Shown here in pieces: positions 16,008 to 24,002 of a stretch of DNA of 64,000 nt (position 1 is the first letter of the stretch; each line of letters begins with the position of its first letter). Source of the stretch: an uncultured Actinomycetes bacterium. GTDB taxonomy: Bacteria; Actinomycetota; Coriobacteriia; Coriobacteriales; Atopobiaceae. Made by a program: the position numbers and the translations under genes. The DNA lies in NCBI GenBank assembly GCA_900314685.1, contig OMWE01000012.1, positions 60,188 through 124,187 on the forward strand, given 5' to 3'. The notes under the pieces are model-generated. The model made no database searches and was not told where the DNA came from. It was given only the letters and a program-made list of their open reading frames with translations.

Positions 16008-16024
16008 GCGCTCGAGTACGTGGG

Positions 16025-16048
16025 TCCCGCAATGGCGCGGGATTTTTT
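16025..16048 (+). terminator. Riboswitch expression-platform terminator
   Basis: TCCCGC (16025-16030) pairs with GCGGGA (16037-16042), followed by six T and CTTG. It lies 18 bases after the aptamer and 56 bases before the start codon, so this switch probably works by transcription termination. Confidence 0.8.
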
Positions 16049-16103
16049 CTTGCCGCACGGCGCTCGTGCCGTGGCGGCGGAGCCGCGTCGGAAAGGAGCG
16101 CGT

Positions 16104-16442
16104 GTGAACTGCAGTGTTGCCATCCAGTACCTGCCGATGGACTCCAAGGACGAGGACGAGGTCTGCCGCGTGGTGGACGCCGTGATTGCCTACATCGACT
16201 CCACGGGCCTCGACTATTTCGTCGGCCCCTTCGAGACCGCGATCGAGGGCGACTACGACGCCTGCATGGAGGTCGTCAAGCAGTGCCAGCTCGTCGGTGC
16301 CAAGGCCGGCTGCAAGCACGTGATGACCTACGTCAAGATCGACTACAAGTCCGAGGGCGACGTGATGTCCACGGAGCACAAGGTTGCCAAGTACCACGAG
16401 GGCGACCCCGAGTTCGCCGCGCAGATGAAGGCCGTGGCGTAG
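16104..16442 (+). CDS. Thiamine-binding protein, YqgV/MTH1187 (DUF77) family
   Basis: A 112-residue small ferredoxin-like protein: CSVAIQYLPMD, VVDAVIAYIDSTGLDYFVGPFETAIEGDYDACMEVV, a helix, then VMTYVKIDYKS. The conserved GPFET(AI)EG stretch is the hallmark of this family, whose members bind thiamine or HMP and are often found with ThiXYZ-type transporters. It is cytoplasmic, with no signal peptide. The start is GTG at 16104, chosen because AAAGGAG lies 7 bases before it and the fold starts there; a longer version would run into the riboswitch terminator. The permease gene starts on the next base after its stop. Expression is controlled by the TPP switch. Confidence 0.9.
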   Translation: MNCSVAIQYLPMDSKDEDEVCRVVDAVIAYIDSTGLDYFVGPFETAIEGDYDACMEVVKQCQLVGAKAGCKHVMTYVKIDYKSEGDVMSTEHKVAKYHEGDPEFAAQMKAVA

Positions 16443-17279
16443 GTGGCCGCTGCAAAGACAAACGGTGCCAAGACAAACGGCGCTGACGTCCGCGCCGCCG
16501 AGCCAGGCACGCCCAAGATGAGCCCCCGCACCCGCCGCATCGTGGTGCCGACGGTAACCATCGCCGTCCTTCTTGCCGTGTGGCAGCTCGCGTGCTCGGC
16601 GGGGTGGGTGCCCGATTTCATGCTGCCCAGCCCCGTGCAGGTCGTGGCCGCGCTGGTCAAGGATGCCGGGCTGCTTGCCTCGCACTCGGTCACGACGTTG
16701 GAGGAGGCCGCACTCGGTCTGGTGATCGGCGTGGCGCTCGGCTTTGTGATGGCCGTGCTGATCGACCGCTTCGAGACGGTCGGTCTGGCGCTCAACCCCC
16801 TCATCACCATCAGCCAGACGGTGCCGACCGTGGCCATCGCGCCGCTGCTCGTCCTGTGGTTTGGCTACGGCCTCGCGCCCAAGGTGGTGCTGGTGGTGCT
16901 CACGACCTTCTTCCCGATCACGGTGTCGCTGGTCTCGGGCTTCCGGTCCGTGGACCCCGACATGATCGAGCTCATGCGCACGATGGGCGCCAGCCGCACG
17001 CAGGTCTTTTGGAACGTGAAGCTGCCCGCCGCCGCAGAGTCCTTCTTCTCCGGCCTGCGCATGAGCGCGACCTACGCGATCGTCGGCGCCGTGATTGCCG
17101 AGTGGCTCGGCGGCTTCGCTGGCCTCGGCGTCTATATGACCCGCGTGCGCAAGTCCTTTGCGTACGACCGTATGTTTGCGGTAATCATCCTCATATCCGC
17201 CCTGTCGCTGCTGCTGATGAAGGCTGTCGATGCCCTGCAGCGCCTGGCCATGCCCTGGAAACAGGCAGAAAGGAACTAA
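16443..17279 (+). CDS. thiX: ABC transporter permease for thiamine precursor (ThiX type)
   Basis: A 278-residue inner-membrane permease of the BPD/SsuC-like class. An N-terminal low-complexity tail (AAAKTNGAKTNGAD) precedes about six membrane helices. The cytoplasmic EAA loop reads ELMRTMGASRTQVFWNVKLPAA and contacts the ATPase. The paired lipoprotein is of the NMT1/THI5-like class and the operon is under a TPP riboswitch, so the substrate is most likely HMP or formylaminopyrimidine, not sulfonate. The GTG at 16443 directly follows the upstream stop. It is translated with the upstream thiamine-binding protein. Confidence 0.88.
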   Translation: MAAAKTNGAKTNGADVRAAEPGTPKMSPRTRRIVVPTVTIAVLLAVWQLACSAGWVPDFMLPSPVQVVAALVKDAGLLASHSVTTLEEAALGLVIGVALGFVMAVLIDRFETVGLALNPLITISQTVPTVAIAPLLVLWFGYGLAPKVVLVVLTTFFPITVSLVSGFRSVDPDMIELMRTMGASRTQVFWNVKLPAAAESFFSGLRMSATYAIVGAVIAEWLGGFAGLGVYMTRVRKSFAYDRMFAVIILISALSLLLMKAVDALQRLAMPWKQAERN

Positions 17280-17281
17280 TC

Positions 17282-18328
17282 ATGCAGAAGATCAACCTCT
17301 CCCGTCGCAACTTCCTCGCTGGCGCCGGTCTTGCCGCTGGCTCTGCCGTGCTCGCTGGCTGCGGCAATACCCCGGCGCCCGCAGCCTCCGGCTCTGCTGC
17401 CGGCTCTGCTGCGGCCTCCGGCGACGCCAACAAGATCACCTTTGCCCTGGACTGGACGCCCAACACCAACCACACGGGCATCTACGTCGCGCAGGCAAAG
17501 GGCTTCTTTGCGGACGAGGGCCTGGAGGTCGAGATCGTCCAGCCGGCCGAGGACGGCACCGAGGCCATGGTCGGTACGGGCAAGGTGCAGTTCGGCGTGT
17601 CGTTCCAGGACTACATCGCCAACAGCCTGGTCTCGGGCAACACGGGCATCACGGCCGTCGCCGCCATCATCCAGCACAACACCTCCGGCATCATGAGCCG
17701 CAAGGAGGACGGCATCACCAGCCCGGCCAAGATGGAGGGCCACTCCTACGGCACCTGGGACCTGCCCGTGGAGCAGGGCGTCGTCAAGCAGGCCGTGGAG
17801 TCCGACGGCGGCGACTTCTCCAAGGTCGAGCTCGTGCCCAACGAGGCGTCCGACGAGGTCTCGGCGCTCAAGGCCGATCAGTTCGACACCGTGTGGGTCT
17901 ACGAGGGCTGGGCGGTCCAGAACGCCAAGATCCAGGGCTTTGACTACAACTACTTCAGCTTCATCTCCGTCGACGACGTACTCGACTACTACACCCCGGT
18001 CATCGCGGGCAACGTGGACTGGATGGCCGCCAACCCCGACCAGGCCAAGGCCTTCCTGCGCGCGGCAAAGAAGGGCTATGAGTTCGCCGTCGAGAACCCG
18101 GACGACGCGGCCGACATCCTGCTCGAGGCCGTGCCCGAGCTCAACCCCGAGCTGGCCAAGGAGAGCCAGGCCTACCTGGCCGACCAGTACACGGCAGACG
18201 CGCCCAGCTGGGGCGTGATCGACGGTGCCCGGTGGTCCAAGTTCTACCAGTGGCTCAACGACAACCAGCTGGTGGACGGCGAGCTCGACGTCAACGCCGG
18301 CTGGACCGCCGACTACCTGGAGGCCTAG
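17282..18328 (+). CDS. thiY: NMT1/THI5-like substrate-binding lipoprotein (ThiY type)
   Basis: A 348-residue extracellular binding protein. The N-terminus RRNFLAGAGLAAGSAVLAGC combines a twin-arginine-like motif with a lipobox (LAGC), so it is a lipid-anchored protein. After a Ser/Ala-rich linker come ITFALDWTPNTNHTGIYVAQAKGFF, GTEAMVGTGKVQFGVSFQDY and GTWDLPVEQGVVKQAV, the typical pattern of THI5/NMT1-like pyrimidine-precursor binding proteins. It delivers substrate to the ThiX permease encoded 2 bases upstream; the ATPase follows 2 bases downstream. Substrate identity (HMP versus formylaminopyrimidine) is inferred from the riboswitch and the salvage genes. Confidence 0.9.
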   Translation: MQKINLSRRNFLAGAGLAAGSAVLAGCGNTPAPAASGSAAGSAAASGDANKITFALDWTPNTNHTGIYVAQAKGFFADEGLEVEIVQPAEDGTEAMVGTGKVQFGVSFQDYIANSLVSGNTGITAVAAIIQHNTSGIMSRKEDGITSPAKMEGHSYGTWDLPVEQGVVKQAVESDGGDFSKVELVPNEASDEVSALKADQFDTVWVYEGWAVQNAKIQGFDYNYFSFISVDDVLDYYTPVIAGNVDWMAANPDQAKAFLRAAKKGYEFAVENPDDAADILLEAVPELNPELAKESQAYLADQYTADAPSWGVIDGARWSKFYQWLNDNQLVDGELDVNAGWTADYLEA

Positions 18329-18330
18329 GC

Positions 18331-19215
18331 GTGGCGGCAGATCTGACAGCATCCACGGCGGCTGCGGCTCCCGTGTCTGCAGCCCCCGCGCTCGGGGCGG
18401 CCTCGACGGGCCCTGCCGAGGCGCCCGTCGCCCCCGTGCCTGCGCTCGAGGCGCGCGGCCTGACGCTCTCCTGGGACGGCGAGCACATCGTCGTCCGGGA
18501 TGCCGACGTCCACGTTAACGACAGCGAGATCGTGTGCATGGTCGGTCGCTCCGGTTGCGGCAAGACGACCATTCTGCACGCGCTCGCCGGTCTCTCGGCG
18601 CCTCTGGAGGGCAAGGTCCTGCTTCACGGCGAGGACGTGACGGGCGTGCCGGGCCGGGTGAGCTACATGTTTCAAAAGGACCTGCTGCTCCCCAGCAAGC
18701 GCATCCTGGACAACGTGTGCCTGCCGCTCACGCTGCGGGGCGTCGCCCGCGAGGAGGCCTACGCCAAGGCGCGACCGCTGCTCGACCGCTTCGGCCTCGC
18801 GGGCACGGAGGACAAGTGGCCCAGCCAGCTGTCGGGCGGCATGCGGCAGCGCGCGGCCTTCCTGCGCACCTACCTGATGGACAACGACGTGATGCTGCTC
18901 GACGAGCCCTTCTCTGCGCTCGACGCGATTACCCGCAACGACGTGCGCGCCTGGTTTGCGGCGACAAGCGTGGAGCTCGGCCTCTCGGCGCTGCTCATCA
19001 CGCACGACGTGGACGAGGCGGTCATGATTGCCCATCGCATCTACGTGCTGGGCGGCGCGCCGAGCGAGGGGGTGCCCAGTCACATCGTGGGCGAGGTCGT
19101 CGTGGACCGCGCGGGGTTTGTGGCCGGGGCTTCCAGCGCCGCTTCTGAGAAGGAGTTCACGCTCACTCCCGCCTTCATCGAGGCCAAGCGCCAGGTGCTT
19201 GAACTTCTTGGATAG
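18331..19215 (+). CDS. thiZ: ABC transporter ATP-binding protein (ThiZ type)
   Basis: A 294-residue ATPase. It has a 40-residue Ala/Pro-rich N-terminal tail, Walker A GRSGCGKTT, Q-loop MFQKDLLLP, signature LSGGMRQRAAFLR, Walker B VMLLDEPFSALD and the H-loop ITHDVDEAV. These are the features of the nitrate/sulfonate/taurine-type (SsuB-like) ATPases that pair with ThiX. The start is GTG at 18331, 2 bases after the thiY stop; a longer in-frame version would lie wholly inside thiY. It powers import of the thiamine precursor. It is the last gene of the riboswitch-controlled operon. Confidence 0.9.
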   Translation: MAADLTASTAAAAPVSAAPALGAASTGPAEAPVAPVPALEARGLTLSWDGEHIVVRDADVHVNDSEIVCMVGRSGCGKTTILHALAGLSAPLEGKVLLHGEDVTGVPGRVSYMFQKDLLLPSKRILDNVCLPLTLRGVAREEAYAKARPLLDRFGLAGTEDKWPSQLSGGMRQRAAFLRTYLMDNDVMLLDEPFSALDAITRNDVRAWFAATSVELGLSALLITHDVDEAVMIAHRIYVLGGAPSEGVPSHIVGEVVVDRAGFVAGASSAASEKEFTLTPAFIEAKRQVLELLG

Positions 19216-19360
19216 GTAGATTTCTGGCCAGGCGGATCAACGGCGGCGCCATATTGCAGCACCGCATCGCGCACGAGATGCACCCCGGTGCCTCGTTGGG
19301 GCTCCATGGGCCTGTTCATGCGCAATTCACACCTGTCCAGCACGAACCACCCGAATTGAA

Positions 19361-19602
19361 AACGGGGGACATTCGTACATGAGTGTCCCCCGTTGCGCAT
19401 ATATTGGCCCCAAAGGCAGCTTCGTGTACGAATGGCCGTTGTGCTCCGCTGATGAATCGCGCATGAGTTGGTGCCTCGAGCCTCAACGAGGCCCTCGACC
19501 CCTCACTGATGCACAAAATCCAGTAGGGAGAGTAGGCACTTTCGTACATGAGATGGGGCATGGCCGCGCTGAAGAAGAAATACAGGCTGTTCGTGCACGA
19601 TT
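19361..19602. repeat. Array A of 12-bp palindromic boxes with 49/35-bp spacing
   Basis: The intergenic region 19216-19789 has no credible gene. It holds boxes of the form TTCGT-NN-AYGAR centred at 19377.5, 19426.5, 19461.5, about 19511.5 (weak), 19546.5 and 19595.5, giving spacings 49, 35, 50, 35, 49. Members of a pair are inverted relative to each other. The first box is also the loop of a perfect 11-bp hairpin (AACGGGGGACA/TGTCCCCCGTT, 19361-19394), which may end the thiZ transcript. Confidence 0.8.
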
Positions 19603-19702
19603 GATGTCCGCCGCCTCTGATAATGACTGTATAGTAGCCCTCCTACACGCAGTTTCTTACGCGGGCAAGGCGTATGTATCCGCTGAACGCGAGTAAGAAA
19701 AG

Positions 19703-19728
19703 AGCGGTACGGGATTTCCCGTACCGCT
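19703..19728 (-). terminator. Terminator of the Tyr/Gln-rich membrane protein gene
   Basis: A perfect 12-bp inverted repeat AGCGGTACGGGA/TCCCGTACCGCT. Read on the minus strand it is followed by CTTTTCTTAC, a usable U tract, about 60 bases after the stop of the gene at 19790. Confidence 0.8.
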
Positions 19729-19789
19729 TCACTACTACCGCACTTATACTGGATTGTCGGAACCGACTTCAGCTTTCTCGGCAATCTGG

Positions 19790-20665
19790 CTATGCGCTCA
19801 CATTGCCTTGATCCTGCCCGTTTTGCTGCGCGGGGTCTGACTGCTGCGGAGCGGGTTGCTGAGGATATCCGCCCTGCTGGTAGCTGCCCTGCTGGTAGGG
19901 AGGCTGAGGGTAGCCGGACTGCTGGGCGGGATACTGGTTGGACGGCTGCTGCGGATAGCCCTGCTGCTGAGCAGGATACTGCTGCGGCTGTTGAGGTTGC
20001 GGGTAGCCCGGCTGCTGGTACTGCTGCTGATACGGCTGCTGCGGATACCCGGGCTGTTGCGGCGCCGGCTGCTGGGGGTAGCCCGTCTGTCCATAGGGCG
20101 GCTGGGGCTGGTAGCCCTGCTGGTATCCCTGCGGGGGCAGGCCGTACTGCGGGTAGCCGGTGCCGGCGGGAGCGGGTTGAGGGCCGCGATAGGCGTTGTT
20201 GCCAAAGGCGAGCATGGGGAAGAAGATGACCGGCAACAGGAAGAGGCCCGCAGCATAGCCGCCGCTCTTCCCGAACGCCTGCGCCAGGTGCACAAACGTG
20301 ATGATCGTCAGAATGGTCACCGCGATGCTCGCAATCGAGATGATTGCGCCAAAGGGGCCGGTGATGTCGACGTCCGCGCTGCTCGACGTCATGCTCGCGT
20401 CGTAGCCGATGCCCGTGACGCGTGCGAGCAGTGCCGCGAGGGTGCCGGCAATGTTCGCGCCGAGCAAACCCCAGGTCAGACGTTTGTCGGCATTGGAGAT
20501 TTCACCGAGGACGTACGTGTTGAGGTAGGGGATGAGCGACATCCATCCCGCTTTGCCTGCCTTCTGGAAAATCTTCCACTGTGCGACGACCACCAGCACG
20601 TAGATCGCGACGACGATAAGGATCATCACGAGCATGATGCCAAGAAAGGCGTCAAATTCATCCAT
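19790..20665 (-). CDS. DUF5684-like membrane protein with Gln/Pro/Tyr-rich tail
   Basis: A 291-residue protein. The N-terminal 150 residues have four hydrophobic segments. The first is followed by [31 protein letters not shown], the pattern of small membrane proteins often labelled DUF5684 or signal-peptidase-like. Residues about 170-290 are low-complexity repeats of GYPQQP/GYQQ, presumably a disordered cytoplasmic tail. The ATG at 20665 is chosen because AAAGGAG lies before it and the membrane domain begins there. Function is unknown. Similar Gln/Tyr/Pro tails occur in the zinc-ribbon proteins at 32819 and 33384, suggesting a shared type of assembly. Confidence 0.75.
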   Translation of the reverse strand: MDEFDAFLGIMLVMILIVVAIYVLVVVAQWKIFQKAGKAGWMSLIPYLNTYVLGEISNADKRLTWGLLGANIAGTLAALLARVTGIGYDASMTSSSADVDITGPFGAIISIASIAVTILTIITFVHLAQAFGKSGGYAAGLFLLPVIFFPMLAFGNNAYRGPQPAPAGTGYPQYGLPPQGYQQGYQPQPPYGQTGYPQQPAPQQPGYPQQPYQQQYQQPGYPQPQQPQQYPAQQQGYPQQPSNQYPAQQSGYPQPPYQQGSYQQGGYPQQPAPQQSDPAQQNGQDQGNVSA

Positions 20666-20836
20666 GGCTACTCCTTTCACGGGAGGTCGGACCGGGGCCA
20701 CCCGGATGGGCCGCGCGAGGAAGCCCCAGGCCCGCTGTGTATGTCCGGTGCCGCCTCTTGGTTGCCTCCGGGCGGCACGTCATAGGACACAGGATACCGC
20801 CAATTGCGTCGGACATGGTAAGAGCAATGTTACAGC

Positions 20837-20898
20837 GTGACGGGGGACGGGGGAGTGACATGCACGGGGGGCGGTGACGGGGGACGGGGGAGTGACAC
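20837..20898. repeat. Two copies of the GTGAC-ended short repeat
   Basis: Units at 20837-20860 and 20874-20898 begin GTGACGGGGGACGGGGG and end AGTGACA(C). The same roughly 25-bp family occurs at 31625, 37464, 37500 and three times inside murJ. The rest of 20666-20967 holds no gene. Confidence 0.8.
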
Positions 20899-20967
20899 GC
20901 GCGGCGGCATGATGGTGTCCGGGCCGTCTTGTACTATGGTCAAGACGAGACGACCGAGGAGGCTGGC

Positions 20968-21573
20968 ATGACCGACAAACAGGATTCCCATTTCATGGCG
21001 CTGATGTCGAGGCTCAGGTATATCGAGCGATGGGCGTTGATGCGCTGCTCGCGGCCTGAGAACCTGGCCGAGCACTCACTGGAAGTCGCAATGATCGCGC
21101 ACCTGCTCTGCACGTTGGGCAACGTACGCCACGGGCGCCATCTCGACGCGGACCGCGCGGCGCTGATCGGGCTTTACCACGATGCGTCCGAGATCATCAC
21201 GGGCGACATGCCCACCCCGGTCAAGTATCGCAACGGCGTGATTCGCGACGCCTACCACGACGTGGAGGCCGAGGCGGAGCGCTCGCTGCTCGATACCTTG
21301 CCCGAGGACCTCAAGCCTGTCTACCAGGGTGTCTTCACCGAAGGGGAGGGCACAGAAGAGGCGTACCTCTGGCACCTGGTCAAGGCGGCGGACAAGCTCT
21401 CCGCCCTCATCAAGTGCGAAGAAGAGCTCGGCAGCGGCTCGGGCGAGTTCGCGACGGCGGCGGCGTCCACGCGCGCCAAGCTCGATGAGATGGCAGCCGA
21501 GATGCCTGAGGTGGCGGACTTCATGCGGGAGTTCCTGCCGAGCTACGGCAAGACACTCGACGAGCTGCTGTAG
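20968..21573 (+). CDS. yfbR: YfbR-type 5'-deoxynucleotidase (HD superfamily)
   Basis: A 201-residue HD hydrolase that removes phosphate from deoxynucleoside monophosphates. Signs: MALMSRLRYIERWALMR at the N-terminus, ENLAEHSLEVAMIAHLL with the first His, LIGLYHDASEIITGDMPTPVKY containing the HD pair (His and Asp) and the YfbR-specific EIITGDMPTPVKY stretch, then HLVKAADKLSALIKC. Length is as in the family. The start at 20968 is chosen because GAGGAGG precedes it. It stands alone, between a repeat-rich gap and a convergent membrane protein gene. It contributes to nucleotide pool control in the cytoplasm. Confidence 0.92.
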   Translation: MTDKQDSHFMALMSRLRYIERWALMRCSRPENLAEHSLEVAMIAHLLCTLGNVRHGRHLDADRAALIGLYHDASEIITGDMPTPVKYRNGVIRDAYHDVEAEAERSLLDTLPEDLKPVYQGVFTEGEGTEEAYLWHLVKAADKLSALIKCEEELGSGSGEFATAAASTRAKLDEMAAEMPEVADFMREFLPSYGKTLDELL

Positions 21574-21625
21574 GCTTGGCTCCACCCCAGCTCGTCGAGC
21601 ATTGGCCGTGCTTGAGGATTAAGAA

Positions 21626-22585
21626 TTACTGGCCGCTAGTAGTACCGGTAGCCGTGCCCGAGCTAGTGTCACCGCTGGAGGCGTTGCCGTCCGTTGCGGT
21701 GCCGTTGTCCGTACCGTTCGAGCTGCCGTCCGAGGAAGATGAACTGTCTGAGTCCGTTCCGGTGCCCGAATCGGAGGACGCGCCATTGTTGGCGGTGTCG
21801 TTACCGGACGTTCCGCCGTTGGCGGTGCTGTTGTCAGTCGCACCGTTGTCGGTGGTGCCGCCATCGGTCGTTGTGCCGTCGGTTGTCGTATCGGATGCAT
21901 CCGACTGATCGTCGGGATTTGTGGCGTCGGCATTGTCGGTTTGGGTAGGCTGAGCGGGCTGCTGATCCGTCGCATCTGCGTCGGTGGTCTCGACCGCCAC
22001 GGGGGCAAATGTCGTGGTCGAGCCTAGGCCGTGGCCTGCGGTGGCGACGGTGATGATGCCGGCGGTCACGGCGAGAGCGACGAGGGCCGCGATGATCGAG
22101 ATGACCAGGGCGCGACGCGCGTTGTACCTGGTCTCACGTGCGCGAGCGGCATTGCGGATGGAGTCTGGGGCAATCGGCGTGCCGCTCTCGGCAACCCCGA
22201 GCACGCTCGTCTCGTCAGACAGTGTGGCAGGGCGATGCAGCAGCTCGGTCGCACCATCGTGGGTCACGTTACCGACCTCGCCGTTTGCGGCCCGCGTCGT
22301 GTCGGTCGGTGTGCCGACGCCCGTGAGGTTGGCGACGTCGCCTACCTTTTCGGCAGTCTTGCTGAGGAGTGACTGGTAGATCTGCAGCGCGAGCGAGGAG
22401 ACCGCCGCCGCGACGACGGTACCGATCACGGAGCCTGCCAAGCCGATCTTTGAGGAGAGCACGAGGGAGGTACCGGCTGCGAGCGCGGAGGCGATCACGG
22501 TCGTGAAAGACACGCTGCTCAATACGCCCGTCTTACCCTTTTCCGTCTCGGTCTGCCGAGTCGCCTTGTAGTCGATACGAGCCAT
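21626..22585 (-). CDS. Membrane protein with long Asp/Ser/Thr/Gly-rich exported tail
   Basis: A 319-residue protein of no recognised family. A soluble N-terminus contains two Ala/Gly-rich hydrophobic stretches (FTTVIASALAAGTSLVLSSKIGLAGSVIGTVVAAAV near 25-65). A clear single membrane helix follows later (ALVISIIAALVALAVTAGIITVATAG, preceded by RETRYNARR). The last 120 residues are low-complexity Asp, Thr, Ser, Gly and Asn (TTTDGTTTDGGTTDNG-like), probably outside the cell. The ATG at 22585 is chosen because AAGGAGGA lies upstream, although at a long spacing of about 14 bases. Function is unknown; a wall-spanning stalk is possible. It is convergent with yfbR. Confidence 0.6.
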   Translation of the reverse strand: MARIDYKATRQTETEKGKTGVLSSVSFTTVIASALAAGTSLVLSSKIGLAGSVIGTVVAAAVSSLALQIYQSLLSKTAEKVGDVANLTGVGTPTDTTRAANGEVGNVTHDGATELLHRPATLSDETSVLGVAESGTPIAPDSIRNAARARETRYNARRALVISIIAALVALAVTAGIITVATAGHGLGSTTTFAPVAVETTDADATDQQPAQPTQTDNADATNPDDQSDASDTTTDGTTTDGGTTDNGATDNSTANGGTSGNDTANNGASSDSGTGTDSDSSSSSDGSSNGTDNGTATDGNASSGDTSSGTATGTTSGQ

Positions 22586-22859
22586 AGTGTCTGCTGTGTC
22601 CTCCTTGTCGAGTGTGCCTGCCGCGAGCGGCGTCGTTGGTCCGTCTTTGCATGGTCGGTAGGTCGCGCTTGCCTGACGTCCTTGCTCGCCATACCTCTTA
22701 GATGTACCCATGCAGAATCCCCGAGTATAGCCGCTCGCGCCGCTATGGGTGCATTTACACGAAATGATAACGACGTTTCGCGAAACCTGATAAACGCCGA
22801 GGCTCGCAGTTGGTATTATATGGGTGTGTGCGTAAGGTTCCTTACCTAGAGGAGGCAAT

Positions 22860-23735
22860 ATGCTCGTCAATGCAACACAGATGCTCAGAGCCGCGAAGAA
22901 GGGCCACTACGGCATCGCCGCGTTCAACACCAACAACCTCGAGTGGACCCGCTCCATCCTGCTGGCTGCCGAGGCCACCCAGTCCCCGGTCATCATCCAG
23001 TGCACCGCTGGCGCCGCCAAGTGGCAGCAGGGCTTCAAGGTCGTCCGCGACGTCGTTGCCGACCTCGTCGACTATATGAACATCACCGTCCCCGTCGCGA
23101 TGCACCTCGACCACGGCACCTATGAGGACTGCTTCAAGGCCATCGACGCCGGCTTTACCTCCATCATGTACGACGGCTCCCACGAGGAGTCCTTCGACAT
23201 CAACGTCGAGCACACCAAGGAGCTCGTCAAGCTCGCCCACTCCAAGGGCCTCTCCATCGAGGCTGAGGTCGGCGGCATCGGCGGTACCGAGGACGGCGTC
23301 ACCGCTCAGGGCGAGCTCGCCGACCCCGAGGAGTGCAAGGCCATCGCCGACCTGGGCGTCGATTTCCTCGCCTGCGGCATCGGCAACATCCACGGTCCGT
23401 ACCCCGCGAACTGGGCCGGCCTCAACTTCGACCAGCTGGCCAAGATTCAGGCGCTCACCGGCGAGCTGCCCCTGGTCCTCCACGGCGGCACCGGTATCCC
23501 CAAGGAGCAGGTGCTCAAGGCCGTCAGCCTCGGCGTCTCCAAGATCAACATCAACACCGACCTCCAGCTCGTCTTCGCGCGCACCACGCGTGAGTTCGTC
23601 GAGAGCGGCAAGGACCTCGAGGGCAAGAACTACGATCCGCGCAAGTTCCTGAAGCCGGGCTTCGACGCCATGCAGGCCAAGGCCGAGAGCCTCATCCGCG
23701 ACTTCGGTTCCGACGGCAAGGGCTGGGACTTCTAA
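22860..23735 (+). CDS. fba: Class II fructose/tagatose-bisphosphate aldolase
   Basis: A 291-residue zinc aldolase of glycolysis and gluconeogenesis (fructose 1,6-bisphosphate to glyceraldehyde 3-phosphate and dihydroxyacetone phosphate). Motifs: GIAAFNTNNLEW, VAMHLDHGTYEDC (catalytic Asp and zinc His), SIMYDGSHEE, EAEVGGIGGTEDG, GNIHGPY (zinc His), LVLHGGTGIP (third zinc His) and VSKININTDLQL. Length and motifs fit the class IIA/GatY-like branch, so tagatose bisphosphate cannot be excluded. A GAGGAGG ribosome site precedes the ATG. It is monocistronic, followed by a terminator. High codon bias suggests strong expression. Confidence 0.95.
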   Translation: MLVNATQMLRAAKKGHYGIAAFNTNNLEWTRSILLAAEATQSPVIIQCTAGAAKWQQGFKVVRDVVADLVDYMNITVPVAMHLDHGTYEDCFKAIDAGFTSIMYDGSHEESFDINVEHTKELVKLAHSKGLSIEAEVGGIGGTEDGVTAQGELADPEECKAIADLGVDFLACGIGNIHGPYPANWAGLNFDQLAKIQALTGELPLVLHGGTGIPKEQVLKAVSLGVSKININTDLQLVFARTTREFVESGKDLEGKNYDPRKFLKPGFDAMQAKAESLIRDFGSDGKGWDF

Positions 23736-23766
23736 GTTTCGCCTCACATCAGGTTTCGTCTGAGTC

Positions 23767-23807
23767 GGGGACCCTCCGGTGCGTATCGCCGGAGGGCCCC
23801 TTTGTTT
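23767..23807 (+). terminator. Terminator of the aldolase gene
   Basis: GGGGaCCCTCCGG (23767-23779) pairs with CCGGAGGGCCCC (23789-23800), one A bulged, followed by TTTGTTTG. A second CCCCTTTGTTTG follows 20 bases later. Confidence 0.85.
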
Positions 23808-24002
23808 GTAAAGAGCCCCTTTGTTTGCGAGCCCTCCGCGAGCGCGGCTGCTTTGTTTCGGCAATCGCGGTCAGCGTTGCGTGGTTGTTTCAAATCAAAT
23901 ATTTTCATTAACGAGGAGTAAACAAACAAAATATGCCGCAGGCGCAATTCGATTATCCATCATCATGCATATATCCCAAATGGGCCAACGAAAGGGGATA
24001 AC

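Noticed and set aside
16580..17270. Alternative long frame covering the permease gene
   Set aside because: The permease frame has membrane helices and the EAA loop; the other frame is its +1 shadow and only becomes real where thiY begins at 17282.
19379..19696. 105-residue open frame through array A
   Set aside because: It only translates the box array (FVYEW/FVHEM stretches); no ribosome site or recognisable fold. The period of 84 bp keeps the frame open by chance.
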